A DNA stretch of 64,000 bases from Strongylocentrotus purpuratus (GCF_000002235.5 NW_022145611.1:434001-498000); one strand, 5' to 3'; counted from the stretch's first letter, positions 21,657-33,515 are shown. Notes: generated from the sequence alone by a model not told the origin. Numbers and translations: made by a program.

Positions 21657-22592
21657 ATGATGCCTCCGTCATAGAGCAATTTACAAACCAAAACAGAAGA
21701 AATTTTTCAAATTCAAGTTCAATTGTAATCCATTAACAGGTTCTCAGAATATTGTGATTACAAGCAATTTCTCATATACATATATGACCCTTTGATCTTT
21801 GACCTCATGACCCTAACATCTACTCAGTTCATTGGCTCTGCAAGATGTCCCGAGTTAAATAGTAATCCATCTGTCAGTTCTAATGAGAATGTGTTCACAA
21901 GCTATTTTTGCATACATAATGAGCCCATGACCTTTGACCTTTGACCTCATGACCAAAGAATCTACTCAGTTCATTGGCTCTGCAAGATGCATACATGATA
22001 AGTTTGGCAGGAATCCATCAATCTGTTGTAATGATAATGCGATCACAAGCTATTTTTGCATACATAATGAGCCGCATGACCTTTGACCTTGACCTCATGA
22101 CCCCAAAATCTAATCAGTTCATCGGCTTCGCAAGTAACATACATGACCTAAGTTTGGCAGGAATCCTACAATCGGTTCTTGAGATAACACGATCACGAGC
22201 AGTTTTTGCATACATAATGAGCCCTGTGACCTTTGACCTTTGACCTCGTGACCCCAAAATCTATTCAGTTTATCGGCTCTGCAAGATACATACATGACCA
22301 AAGTTTGGCAGGAATCCATCAATCGGTTCTTTGGATAACGCGATCACGAGCTGTTTTTGCATACATAATGAGCCCTGTGACCTTTGACCTTTGACCTCGT
22401 GACCCCAAAATCTAATCAGTTCATTGGCTCTGCAAGATACATACATGACCAAAGTTTGGCAGGAATCCATCAATCGGTTCTTCAGATAACGCGATCACGA
22501 GAACGGGACGTACGGATGGACGTACGGACGTACGGATGGACGGACGGACAACCAGAAAACATAATGCCTCCGGCTACTTCGTAACGGAGGCA
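21657..22592. mobile_element. Inverted-end element with ~150-bp tandem units and receptor-like motifs
   Basis: ATGATGCCTCCGT at the left (about 21656) is complementary to ACGGAGGCAT at the right (to 22592), where ATGCCTCCG...CGGAGGCAT also folds as a terminal hairpin. Between them are about 4.5 tandem units; GCATACATAATGAG recurs at about 21910, 22058, 22208 and 22359. Each unit has TGACCTTTGACCT, several extended to TGACCTTTGACCTTTGACCT. A GGAC-rich run precedes the right end. A perfect 20-bp palindrome, TTCGACTGCGCGCAGTCGAA (21637-21656), abuts the left end. Confidence 0.75.
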
Positions 22593-22975
22593 TAAAAATC
22601 AAGGGATTTTAAAGGATCATATTCAATATCAAGGAGGCTAACAGTTATTTCAATGTTTTAGAGTTTATGCTGAAAATGCATTCTATATTCCAAACAGATA
22701 TCCCAATAATCGTTAATGAACTATCTCTACTCATACAGATATCATATCTCATGCATAGCGAAGGAAATGGTTCATTCTATTAACTATGTCCCATATTACC
22801 TGTACATCAACTCACTGCCCATGTATTCCATGTGCGCTTAGAGACACCAGTATTAAGCGCCTTATAAATATTGTGTATTATTATTTATTATTAAACAAAT
22901 GAAAGATCTCTGAATATCACAATTGACTACGTGGTCAAATTTCATGAAAACAACACAACAGTTAGGCCTATATAG

Positions 22976-23366
22976 TAGGCTTGCGGTTGCACCATGTGAG
23001 AGAGGGGGAAGGATTGGGTTGTCCTGAAAAGGAATCTCTGTAATCTTTCTTTCTTGAGTGTGTGTAGTCCTGAAAAGGACTGTTGGTAGTCTTCAAAAAG
23101 ACTGTTGGTTTACTTTCTTTAATAGCTTAAAGTTCTAAGGAGAACTATAGCGCCCGTTGGAGAGGATGGGTGGTAACTAGGAGTGGCTCTACCACCATCC
23201 TCTCCAACCGGCGCTATAGTTCTCCTGAGAACTATAAGCTAAGAAAGATAACCCAACAGTCTTTTTCAGGACCACACACACTCAAGAAAGAAAGATTACA
23301 GAGAATCCTTTTCAGGACTCCCCAATCCTCCCCCTCTCTCACATGGTGCAACCACAAGCCTATATT
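22976..23366. mobile_element. Long foldback element
   Basis: Two arms of about 180 bp are inverted copies: the left starts GCTTGCGGTTGCACCATGTGAGAG and the right ends CTCTCACATGGTGCAACCACAAGC, meeting at GTTGGAGAGGATGGGTGGT / ACCACCATCCTCTCCAAC around 23160-23205. The centre is a loop of about 15 bp. The whole unit could form one long hairpin. No coding capacity. Confidence 0.85.
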
Positions 23367-23677
23367 GTATTATCTACATCACCATGCAAGCCGATACCTA
23401 TAAGCAGCATCTAACACAACAGTTATCGTTGAGTAAAATCAGTCCATAAGCTAGGAAATGTATGCAGATGTCCAGTATGATACAACCAGGGGGTGTTCAA
23501 TAAGTTCATAGTCCCACTATGAAGGCCGGAGCAGGTATTATATGCATATTTAATCTTTCTGATTACAGGTAACATGATTAAGTTTAGCAGCATCCCCACC
23601 TAGGAATAAGAGCAGCTGTTCAAATTGCAAGTATGAAGAGTACTTATGATATGATAAGAATGATATTGGAACAATAC

Positions 23678-23803
23678 CTTGTGCTTCTGGAGTTGATGAT
23701 GGAGATCATCTACATCTGTGGCTGATAAGGTTTTGTTCTGTAGCTTCTTCTCTGCTGTCTCAAGGAACTCCATGTAATCTTTCAGGATCTTGTGGTATTG
23801 TTC
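23678..23803 (-). CDS. SYNE1-like: Nesprin exon, short helix
   Basis: 42 codons, phase 0 at both ends; acceptor GATAACCAG, donor AAG|GTATTG. It begins EQYHKILKDYMEFLETAEK and ends DDLHHQLQKHK, joining EFFSDLD. An amphipathic helix with a spectrin-like spacing of hydrophobic residues. Confidence 0.9.
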
Positions 23804-24004
23804 CTGGTTATCAATGTAGTTACAAAAGACATGAATATTCATCCATAACTGTTTATATTTTAGATATAGCTGATCTTGAATGGGACAAGTTACCTTGAAA
23901 AATGTATTTGTGTACAGCTAGTATGATTTTGTATATTGTCATTTTTTTTCTCCAGTTTTTAATTTTTCCTATGTGTAATGTTGATTTTTGTCACAGCAAT
24001 AGGT

Positions 24005-24150
24005 GTCTATGATTTGATTTGATTTATTTATTTCTGTTTGATTTTCTTTTGCACTTTTACAAATATATAACAAACAAAACATTGCAAATTGTACACATGA
24101 CAAAAGAATATATGTAGAATAAAGTAAGGCTGGCTGTAATGAATAAAAAA
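24005..24150 (-). mobile_element. LINE 3' end fragment (ATCAAATC tail)
   Basis: GATTTGATTTGATTTATTTATTT at about 24011-24033 is the reverse complement of a CR1/L2-type LINE tail; about 100 bp of non-coding sequence follows. Same tail type as at 5655. Confidence 0.45.
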
Positions 24151-25020
24151 AACATCAAACAGGAGGGTTGACAAAGTAAGCAAAGCTGGATAGCATGACT
24201 ACCCTCAATGGATACATAATATCACAAATATGGAGGAAAAAATATTGGTAAAAGGAACGAAAGAGAGAGAAAAAAAAAGAAGAAAAAAAGAAAGAGGTAG
24301 TGTACATCAAGATTCACAGATGTATGTGGTAGTTGGATTTCAATTTGATATATGAAGATGAAAAAAGATGCACATTAAAATATTGGGTGGCCAACTTGGG
24401 ATATATTATAGAATTAGAAGACTCGCTAGGTTTCTGGAAAATTTGAATAAGAATGTGAGATCAGCGAGCTGGTTAACAAAGACTGTAAATCTTGGCCTGC
24501 GAGTAGGAGCCTTGAAATGTTTGTATACGAAACAGTGTTTAGTCAGTATCCCAATTTATATTTTGAGTGTCACCATGACTGAGGTCTACTTTCATTCTAT
24601 TTTGTGTATCACTATTGTATCTATTCACGACCAAACTGTATAACAGATTTTGTATTTCTCTCTGATTCTTGTCATCCTGACTAATAATGTTAACAAAAAT
24701 AGAATTTTTAAATATTTTTTTTAAATAAAATAAATATCAACCTAAAAGACTTTCTGGCTGGTACTATACAATAGATGGGTGGGTGGTTGGTAAAATATCA
24801 GATAACATTAAACACAGTAAAGAGAGAAATCTAATCTGACTCGGGTTTGTGTGCTTGCAAATGTGAAAGAGTGAACCGCGTAGTCAAATCACAAGCCATT
24901 GTTACCTTCATTTTAATAGAGAGTATGCATAAATTGTAATTTCACTTTGTAATGATAATACTGTAAGCACTCTGGTCAGTTAATGTTAAAGCACTATATC
25001 AGAAACTGGTATTATAAACA

Positions 25021-25021
<1 letters not shown>

Positions 25022-25057
<36 letters not shown>

Positions 25058-25090
25058 CCTTCTCCTTCTTCTCCTTCTTATTGTTATTAT
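25022..25090. repeat. (ATT)n and (TTC)n microsatellite
   Basis: About 33 bp of ATT repeats followed by CCTTCTCCTTCTTCTCC. The preceding AAGCACTATATCAGAAACTGGTATTATAAACA resembles a SINE 3' end. Confidence 0.7.
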
Positions 25091-25256
25091 AATTAATGCA
25101 TGTATATGCATTTTATGATTGTCTCAGTCAGACAATATGAAATGTTTCAGTGCTCTCTTCAAATATGTTTTGCCTTACATACCATCCTAGACTCAGTTTA
25201 GTTCAACTCCTTTCACATGGAGCACATAGATGATATTCATGGTCTACTTCTTTTAC

Positions 25257-25451
25257 CTGTAATATCTTGGCAGTGTTGAGTTGATTGCGTCTGTTGCCTA
25301 GCAACCTCTGAAGCTCCTCCCAGTTGATCTGCAAGGTCGCGATATCATGTGCTATAGCAGGGAGATGAGGATCTAAGGCTAGAAGATCTTCTCCTTTCTG
25401 GACTAGGTCCTTGTATTTCATCTCACGCCTACTAGCCTCACTTTCTAAGAC
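25257..25451 (-). CDS. SYNE1-like: Nesprin exon, spectrin-repeat rod
   Basis: 65 codons, phase 0 at both ends; acceptor TTATGACAG, donor CAG|GTAAAA. It begins VLESEASRREMKYKDLVQK, contains LQINWEELQRLLGNRRNQL (a clear spectrin helix with Trp) and ends AKILQ before EQYHKIL. The 8-kb intron upstream of it is the second longest in the window. Confidence 0.92.
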
Positions 25452-25659
25452 CTGTCATAAGCAAACAAAAATTGTAATTAAACTTACAAAGGAACAATGA
25501 AAAAAACTTTCAAGAAATGAACCTTAGGTAATTTCCATAGCCTTGTCCATCAATCATCTTTCAAGTATGTAAACATTAATATGCCACATGTATCACCTAT
25601 TAGGAGCCAGAAGCTGTTAACTCAGAGCTGCTAACCTCCAGAACAGAAAATCAGTAATC

Positions 25660-25962
25660 AGAAAAATCAGAACTAATTTTATTATTTAATATATAAATCT
25701 ATGTATCTACCTATTATTTGCTAGTTTATCTATACTACGCTACCATCGAGAACTCTTTAAAAACGTCACACTTGCGCATGCCCCACGCCCATACATCGCC
25801 TTCCCGGGATTCACGTGCGCACTGCGAAATTCAACCTCTTTTACGAGCCTCCAAGAAAAAAGCTTCTGACATGTTGCCCGCAAGGAAAGGGGGCGGAGGG
25901 AGGGACATGGATAGATACATAGATTTATATAGTAAATAATAAAATCAGTTCTGATTTTTCTG
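25660..25962. mobile_element. MITE-like inverted repeat at the left end of the recombinase element
   Basis: CAGAACTAATTTTATTATTTAATATATAAATCTATGTATCTA (25668 on; key part TATAAATCTATGTATCTA) is complementary to TAGATACATAGATTTATATA...AAATCAGTTCTG ending near 25953. The stretch 25686-25810 is also an inverted copy of 29200-29350. Confidence 0.7.
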
Positions 25963-28900
25963 ATTTACCACAATAAATCAATGTATCTACCTATTATTTC
26001 CTAGACCAGCACACAAAGGGACCGGGAGGCATGTCCCGAACAAGAAGGAGATTACTGGGGGACAATGGCAGCCGAAGCCGCCCGCAGGGACGCAGTTGCA
26101 AACAACATCTCCCCAGAGGTGACGTCCCGAAGTTAAGAAGTTGGAAAGGAATTGGGAGACCGCCAAAACGCGGCCTTTAGAATGTCATCCAAACCCACCA
26201 CCTGGAAAAACGCCCAGGAAGTACCACTGCCAGCAGGCCCTCAGGACCCGCCGCCTGAATAACGACCAATATCCGTCTGGAGATGGATTCTCGAGACGAA
26301 GGAGAAAAGGGCTCCCGCGAAATGAGGAACAACTGGTCATCCTTTCGATGAACCTTAGTTCCATCTAAGAACCACTTGAGTGCCCTGATAGGGCACCAGA
26401 CCTTGTCCTCCTCGACGGAGGTGAACTCCACCGGTCCAGAGGACGCCGACTTATTCCTGGCAATGAAGGAAGATCGTGGGACCAACCGAACTCCCTGCCT
26501 CTCCCACCTGATGTGGCCAGGGGAGGTAGACAGCGCATGGAGCGTACTCCTCCGCTGTCCGGAAGCTATTGCCATAAGAAAAAAAGTTTTCACTGTCAAG
26601 CAAATAAGCGAGGCCTCAGACAAAGGCTCAAAAGGAGGCTTTGACAAAACGTCTAAAACCTTCGGAAGACTCCAAGCAGGAGCCAGCTTCGGGAAAGCTG
26701 GCCACTGCAGAAAAAGAAAAGGTAGCTAACCCCCAAGCTGTCCGGAAACCAGACCTGAGTGGCAGCGAGGGCCGAACGGTAACCACGAAAAGTGGAAGGA
26801 CTTAACCCTTGTCAGACAAGTAACTCAAAACCAGCTATGACACCTCTCGAAGTCTACGGGTGAGACCACCAGGTCTACAGACCAAATGGAGCAGGGCTCC
26901 AAACGAGATTTGTAAAGGGTCCTTGTGGGATCCCTACGACTCCAGACTATAAACTGCGAGGCTCTCTCAGAGAGTCCAGAAGTCATGGGTCTTAGCGGGA
27001 GAGGAAACAGATGTCTGCAGAAACCAGCAACACTGAACTCAAACCAGCCGGAAACGGGAAAACCACCGGGGAGCCCGTTGCCCCAAACATCAGCGACGGA
27101 CACTGATTACCCTCCAAGTTAGCTGAGACCTATCACAGATGGTGAAGCCATCTGCGAGAAGAGTCACAGACATACCTAGCCATCATATGGGAAAACCCCA
27201 AACCCCAGAGGGGAAGGGTGAGTCCCGATCCAGCTACCCACTCCTCTCTTGGAGGGGTAGCAAGAGACGCTGGAGAAGGGAGCTTAACCACCACCAACGG
27301 GCAAAAAAGCCCGAGGAGAAATGCCAACCACGAACAAAGCCTCTCCGAGGCCGAACTCGGTAAGACGGCCCCAAACCAAAACGGGTACCGGCTTACACCG
27401 GATAAGCGAAATGGCGCTTCAGACCAGACAGATGGGACTAGGGTAAACCCTGTCGCCCACCAATATACTTCGACCACGCACAAAGTCCAGTCTGAATGGT
27501 TGGAGAGCAGGCAGGCCGAGGTCTGAGGCAGGCTGGGTATCAGGAACATGTAAACAAGTCTGAGTACCAGAAGAGGACATCCAAAATATCGGACACTATC
27601 CAGGCAACTGGTACCAGATTAAGCCACCATGTCGGGACGGACCAGAGGTCGGCCGAGAGGGCTGGGGATTACTACCCCGCCAAATTATCTCAGCAAAAAG
27701 CTTCAAATAGTCGAGAGGCTCAGCTTGATCGATGGCAACGGAGAAGGGTAGGCGTCTCAACAAGGCCGAACCCCTCCTCCCAGCCGTAGCCTAATGTGTG
27801 CCCAAGGCAGACATCGACTCGAAAGAGACATGACCGAGACATGGCCGGGACATGGCTATACTTCATGACTATCCGCTGACGGGAGCAAGAGAGCTAGCAA
27901 GAGTGTATTTCTGAGTTATTTACCGAATCGGTATACCAAGGGCGGATATCAGATAACTGCCGGGTCGGGCTGGATACGAATATATAGGGCGGTACTGCCA
28001 AACAGGTGGTGGATATAATAAATATTGCATGTCTCATAAGCACCCGACTGTGACGGGAGCGAGAGAGCTAGCAAGAGTGTACTCCTATTGAGAGATCAAG
28101 GTGGCACGGGGTGCTGCGGATTCACTCGAGTAAACACTAGAGACTGACCGACAGTACCCTCGAGGGCCTGTCAGAAAGTCTCTTACGACTTCTACCAGAC
28201 GGGAGGAAGCCGGCCCCTCAGGATGCAAGCTAGTCTCGAGGACTGCGGAATCACTCAAGTTGTTGCACGTGTCACTAGCGGTAGTAAAGCCAGTGATCGG
28301 GTTCTGAGTGTCAGTGGCCGCAACAGTGACACTCTTCCCCAGAGCATGAACGTCAGAGGCCGGCAGACCAATGATGCCCTTCTCAATCGAGCGTTGGGGG
28401 CTAATGATCGGTAAACCGATCGTCCCCTTGCTGGGATCCCGAGTCCCAACAATGGCTGTCTTACCGAGCCTGACAGAAGTCGAGCTGGTAAATAGAAACG
28501 AGCCTGTCCGAGAGACGCTAGTAGCGCTCTCTGCTTACCAGCCGCCACACTGAATGAACGAGTGGTCGGCTTGTCAAACACCCTTCCCGTAGCTGCACCA
28601 GTTGGAGGAGAAACACGAGTACCAGGCTCTGACGCATTCATCACGAACCTGAATACAAAGAGTAAACAAAGAGAAACGCCAAAAACTCCACGCTCACCAA
28701 TTTTTCCAGCCAAACAATATCAAATAAAATGTTTTTATATCAAACTAAACCCAAAGCATGAATGAAAAATTAATCTACACAATCACGTAAAAAACAATAG
28801 GCAGCACCGCTGAAGCAGTGAACCACTAAGCGAAACGAGCTAAGTTGGGACAAAGGGCGATGAATAAATTAATCGCCAACCCACACGTAGGCAATGCCAA

Positions 28901-29360
28901 AACCAAAGGCCGTAATGCCAAGACCCAATGCCATAAACAGCGGCGTATCAATTAAAGCCTGAAATTTACGGTCGTGAAAAAGGAAATATGCGGCGTAGAA
29001 ATGATACTCAAATTTTCCGCAAAAAATAATAATGTGACTTGGGAACCCGTATCACCAAAGCAATTAAAATGAGGACGGAATTCAATACGTAAAAAGAGCT
29101 AAGCCTAACAAAAAAAGGACAAAATCCTTGATTTTAATGTGACTCAGCTGTATACCATGTCTCTACCGGTAGGCGAGAATAGAAAGAGGATGAATGGGAG
29201 GCGTGCGATGTGCACATGAATCCTGCATAGGAAGGCGATGTATGGGGTGGGGCATGCGCGAGTGTGACTTTTTTTAAAGAGTTCTCAATAGTAGCGTAAA
29301 TTAGATAAACTAGCAAAAAATAGGTAGATACATTGATTTATTGTGGTAAATCACAAGGAT
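25955..29360 (-). mobile_element. Tyrosine-recombinase element (DIRS/Ngaro-like), decayed
   Basis: A GC-rich insertion of about 3.4 kb, unlike its AT-rich surroundings. The ends TTTACCACAATAAATCAATG (about 25961) and its inverted copy (about 29331-29350) bound it. Coding direction is minus: a possible gag-like start (28255-28713, weak) and a recognisable tyrosine recombinase (26052-27100). A direct repeat, GACGGGAGC[A/G]AGAGAGCTAGC, occurs at about 27878 and 28048. I could not recognise a reverse transcriptase, so a DNA-only Crypton-like origin remains possible. The C-terminal YLRD-type motif favours DIRS/Ngaro. Confidence 0.65.
26052..27100 (-). pseudogene. Tyrosine recombinase, broken at the catalytic Tyr
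   Basis: The N-terminal part reads SGLSERASQFIVWSRRDPT (near 27000), the usual core-binding start of retrotransposon tyrosine recombinases. 26177-26647 has PPFEPLSEASLICLTVKTFF and AIASGQRRSTLHALS, the first catalytic Arg block. After a frameshift the strand reads WAFFQVVGLDDILKAAFW, then RSPNSFPTS*LRDV, ending SAAIVPQ and TAA at 26052-26054. In the family the residue before LRD is the nucleophilic Tyr; here that codon is TAA (26133-26135). The expected HxxR block is missing or scrambled. Frameshifts also separate 26650 from 26830. Confidence 0.7.
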
Positions 29361-29368
29361 CAAAATCA

Positions 29369-29757
29369 TTAAAGATAAACTCCAGTTCTGGTAAAAAAAA
29401 GAAAATTAATTCTCACAGAATCAAACGAAACTTACACTGAATGTTCAAGATTACAAATAAATGACATGTGCCAAACAATTTTGGAAGAAAATGTATACTG
29501 GCTGAGTAATGAGCATAGAAAGACAAGGAAATCAAGGTAGTAGCCCGACACCATGTGTGTTGTCCCATATATAGCTTTCTGTGTACAGTGGTTGTTACTT
29601 CACCAAGATTCGGTCAAATTTATTATGATTTTGATGACTCCAGAACCTTGCAGTGCACACCAATACTTACATGCTACATGATCAACTGTTTCTGATCCTT
29701 TCCACACCTTTTCTTTCACAATGCAATCGCATTACCAGTACCAAAGTTTATCTTTAA
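29369..29757. mobile_element. TTAA-flanked MITE, copy 1 of a family
   Basis: It starts TTAAAGATAAACTCCAGTTCTGGT and ends ACCAGTACCAAAGTTTATCTTTAA. Its interior matches 56012-56409 closely (for example AAACAATTTTGGAAGAAAATG and CTGGCTGAGTAATGAGCATAG). About 390 bp, non-coding. Confidence 0.85.
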
Positions 29758-29759
29758 TT

Positions 29760-30880
29760 TGGGGAATAAATCAGTAATTTCTTATGCGGCGCTATATGAA
29801 TCTAAACAAAAATGGCAGGCCAACACTGCGCAGACGCATGCACGCATGATTATCTGAAATTTTTGGTGATTTTACTCACACAAAGTTGCTAAATATTGAT
29901 TTTCAGGTCATCACAACATGATACTTTTCCGTCTTTCTCAGCAAGTGTTATGAGTTTAAGCCCTTCTAGCTCTCTACACAATTCTACAGGCAATCCAATA
30001 GGGTATTGAAATTGCCCTAGAGTCCATGCATTTATTGATAGTCTGTGCAATCAAATTTAGAATGAATACGTGGAAGGATTGTCAGAATGATCTATAATTT
30101 CTCATGTAATTTAGTTTTTATTACACCTGACTGCTAAGAATGAGTACAAGACAACAGATAGAAAAAAAGAGGACCTCAAATCTGTAAATCCTATCCAAGA
30201 GACTGGCAAATTGAGGATTAATGCCTTACTAAATGTCCATTTTCTAGTTCAATGGTTTTTGAACCCTACACCTCCAAATTCCAGGATCATTGACAGTTAT
30301 ATCCGCTGAGCCATCACAATTTTCATTCAGATAATTTAATTACCTCAAGTGTATTTATCCATCTTAGCATATCCCACTCATAAATAATAAAAATGTAATT
30401 TTTAAAACATCAAAATTTGTCTAGTCTAAAAAATTGTTTAGGTTTTACAAAATGACATGTATTCATGATTACATATGAATAGCACATGTATGCACTACAA
30501 TGTCATGTATATTACATTGAGATATGCAAAGATATGAAATTCAACCTATATTGCAAGAGCTCTATAATTGCTTTTTATTAACTACCTCACTACAGTTATA
30601 CAACCAGAAACAAATCTTGTGTGAATATTGTGCGGACGAGTAGAGCACCTAAACAAAGAAAGAAACCAACAATAACAAGAACAAACCAGACAGCCCTTCC
30701 CAATGCCATCACCCAACACATAGAAAAGCAGAAAATAAAGCCCCCCCCCCCCAATAAAAATACAATGAACAACCCACATGCATGAAGTAGTAGGAAAATG
30801 GTGAAATTGTAACAAAAACTAGGACAATTTTAGGAAAATGTAAAATACCAGTAACTAGTACTTGAACATAGAATCGATGA
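29760..30880. other. SYNE1-like: Intron sequence without recognised features
   Basis: AT-rich. A run of 14 C at about 30741-30754 is the only notable item. No exon or repeat recognised. Confidence 0.55.
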
Positions 30881-30937
30881 GAGAGAGAGAGAACGAAATA
30901 GAGAGAGGTTAGAGAGGGAGGGAAGGAGGTAGAGAGG

Positions 30938-30968
<31 letters not shown>

Positions 30969-31021
30969 TGGGAGAGAGAGGGGGAGGGAGTGAGAGAGAA
31001 AGAAAGAGGGAGAGAGGGAGA
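30878..31021. repeat. (GA)n-rich microsatellite, interrupted by an insertion
   Basis: Purine-rich GAGAGA/GGGA sequence on the plus strand continues after the element 31022-31450 at 31451-31565, where it becomes (GGGA)n. The element evidently landed inside this tract. Confidence 0.85.
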
Positions 31022-31450
31022 CAGAGCTGCTAACCTCAACTGAACAAAAATCCTATTATTTTCCCTCCAAAATCCTATTTTGAAAATAAAAATCCTATTT
31101 TAGATCGATAAGTACTTTCTCACTGCAAAAATGCTTTTTTTTTTTGGGGGGGGGGGGGTTCTAATTTACATACGTTCTTACATACAGGAAGAAATTTTTC
31201 AATGGACCAATGGTTGAATATGCATGATTTCATCATGACAAGTGTTCGATGAGCCAATGAACATCCCCAAATTGCCTATGTGAGATGCTTGTAGGATACT
31301 TTACAGGAGAGAATGGGCTATTTGCCATTGAAAATGGCACACAAACACACACAAACAAAAACAAAAACAAAAACAAATTAATTAACAAAATTATTTAAAA
31401 AAAGAAAAATCGTACGAAATACGATAAAATCGTAATGGTTGGCAGCTCTG
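31022..31450. mobile_element. Short element of the 18157 family, in a GA tract
   Basis: The ends CAGAGCTGCTAACC and GGTTGGCAGCTCTG are inverted copies and close to those of 18157-19021. GGGAGA flanks both ends, as a 6-bp target duplication would, although the GA-rich setting makes this weak on its own. The interior has AAAATCCTATTTT repeats and a T9G10 run at about 31136-31158. Confidence 0.7.
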
Positions 31451-31565
31451 GGGAGAGAGAGAAAGAGGGAGGGAGAGGGAGAGAGAGAGAGAGTAGGGGA
31501 GAGAAAAAAGGGAAGGAGAGAGGGAAAGAAAGAAAGAGGGAGGGAGGGAGGGAGGGAGGGAGAAC

Positions 31566-33404
31566 GAGCGTGTGAAACAGATCAAGTGAAAGGAAGAGAG
31601 GCTGCAGGTAGACTTTCTATCAACATAGATACATGGAAACTCTTCATAGGGAGACGTGAAGACATGCAGGAAGCAAAAGAAGAGTGTAGAAGAGGCAATA
31701 TATCAAGCAAGACAGGATGAAATCTTTGGGTATAGGTGATAAGCAGGGAATAGCAAGCTTTCTGCTATATACCAGGATTAGAATTGATGACATACATCAA
31801 TTTGTCAGGTGTCTCTTGCGATAGTCTACATCATGACAAGTCCCAAAACAAAGTTTCTTCATTTTGTTCAATACACCCATGTATGTAGAATATCAACCAC
31901 ATATTATAAGTGAGCTTAGAATAAGTTTTCATTTTGTACTGTGCTAATTTTCTGCTCCATATAATTATTTAAAATGTACATCAGCATCTAGCTCTGAATG
32001 TACATTTCAATGGAGTCATGGGAATTTGGAACCTTCCATGAACTAATGCATAACAATTTCAAAACGGTTCTTCATTTTGCCAGAAAACCTAAAAAGAAAA
32101 CTAATTTTGTATGGGTGGATAAGTAACGTAAAGTAGCATTAATAGTATGATGAAGATTCTTTCATAAACAAGATTACTTCTTCTGACTAAAATTCAACCC
32201 AGTGTTGATATCTGCAGCTCCAATATAGGCACAGACAGTCCATAATTCTATTTTGTTGGACAAGACAACAAGTTATTTCTATCAGGTACAAAGAAATCAC
32301 TGAAATAATTGTATGGCCACTTCCAATGCGAGCCTAACCTTAATAAGCAAGTTGAGTGGTGACCATTGACTGACCCTAGCATTATATATCCCACATACCA
32401 GTACTGCTAATTTAAAATTCATCCTTTTAATGATATAATAAAGAGATTATGATTTAGAATCATGATGTTTCTGTCACCACCTTCTGATCTTTTGGTAAAA
32501 AACATTTGGAGAAGGAAAAAGGAATTAGTGATTAAAAACAAAACTTATTAAAATAGAAAATTTAAATTCAAACAATTGTTAAGGAAACAGTAAAAGACAG
32601 GTGACCACCACCTTGCACACAATTCTTTACTGAAATTTCAACAAAATCTTCAAATGTAGACACTGCACAATACAATGTAGACAGAAGTTCTGTTTTGGAG
32701 ATAATGCACAAAAGCCTAACATGTTTCTTTTCTAATGCAAAGGGATTCTATCAAGAATGAAGGAAAGCATAGAAAGCAAAGAAACTGATTTGATTTTCCT
32801 GACCTGAAACTTCAGTCTTTCCTCCTATGAGAGTTAAGTACAGAGATTAATCACAAGAAATGTTAAAGATACAACAGATCTGAACTTAAGCTCCAACAAG
32901 TACTGCTCTTATTACAATGCAGTGTCTCGGTTTACTGTGGATTGTTGTTTTATCAGGCCCAAAATTACATGAACATAGTCAATGTCACACCTCTACAGGC
33001 ATTTAACATGTACCCTACTTGTTATGTTTGTTAAGGGTTATAAATGATAGACATTCTTTTATAAAGAGGTGATGTTGACTTATCTCATACAAGGGTTGGA
33101 TAAATTCAAACTGGAAATGTGTTTGTGTAGCTACTATTATAACTTGACGAGTACATCATAAAGCAGATATGGTAACTTTACATATCAGTTTCTTTAAATA
33201 GAAAATTTTAAATGCAATGATCAATTCATAAAATGCAAGCTCAATGCAAGTTCACTCAAAATATAATATACTGTCTTCAGATCATAAATGCTGATATAGC
33301 TCTAACCCTTATGATTCAACAAGTGTAGCTATTATAATGCCTTTACAAATCTTGGTTTTGAAAACTATGCAAGTCATTTTAGAGTAATTTGGTAGTGATC
33401 CTAC
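31566..33404. other. SYNE1-like: Intron sequence without recognised features
   Basis: Plain AT-rich intron. I saw no exon with splice sites, no inverted-repeat element and no RNA gene. Confidence 0.6.
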
Positions 33405-33515
33405 CTTGTTAATATTTATATTGTCTTCTATCGATGCCCCACTGACATTGATTGGTGGAATGTTCAGCTGTTCCTTAGCACCAGTCAGCCATAGCTGGAA
33501 GCTCTGCAAATCTCT
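33405..33515 (-). CDS. SYNE1-like: Nesprin exon, short
   Basis: 37 codons, phase 0 at both ends; acceptor GTATTACAG, donor AAG|GTAGGA. It begins RDLQSFQLWLTGAKEQLNI, a helix with the conserved Trp, and ends DNININK, joining VLESEAS about 8 kb downstream. Confidence 0.9.

Noticed and set aside
26141..27789. Several plus-strand open frames rich in Arg and Pro
   Set aside because: Antisense to the recombinase element and driven by its GC content; no domain.
28255..28713. 152-residue minus-strand frame as a gene
   Set aside because: Perhaps the gag-like start of the recombinase element, but I cannot support a protein identity, so it is only mentioned there.
30830..31039. Ser/Leu/Pro-rich open frame
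   Set aside because: It is the translation of a GA/CT microsatellite.
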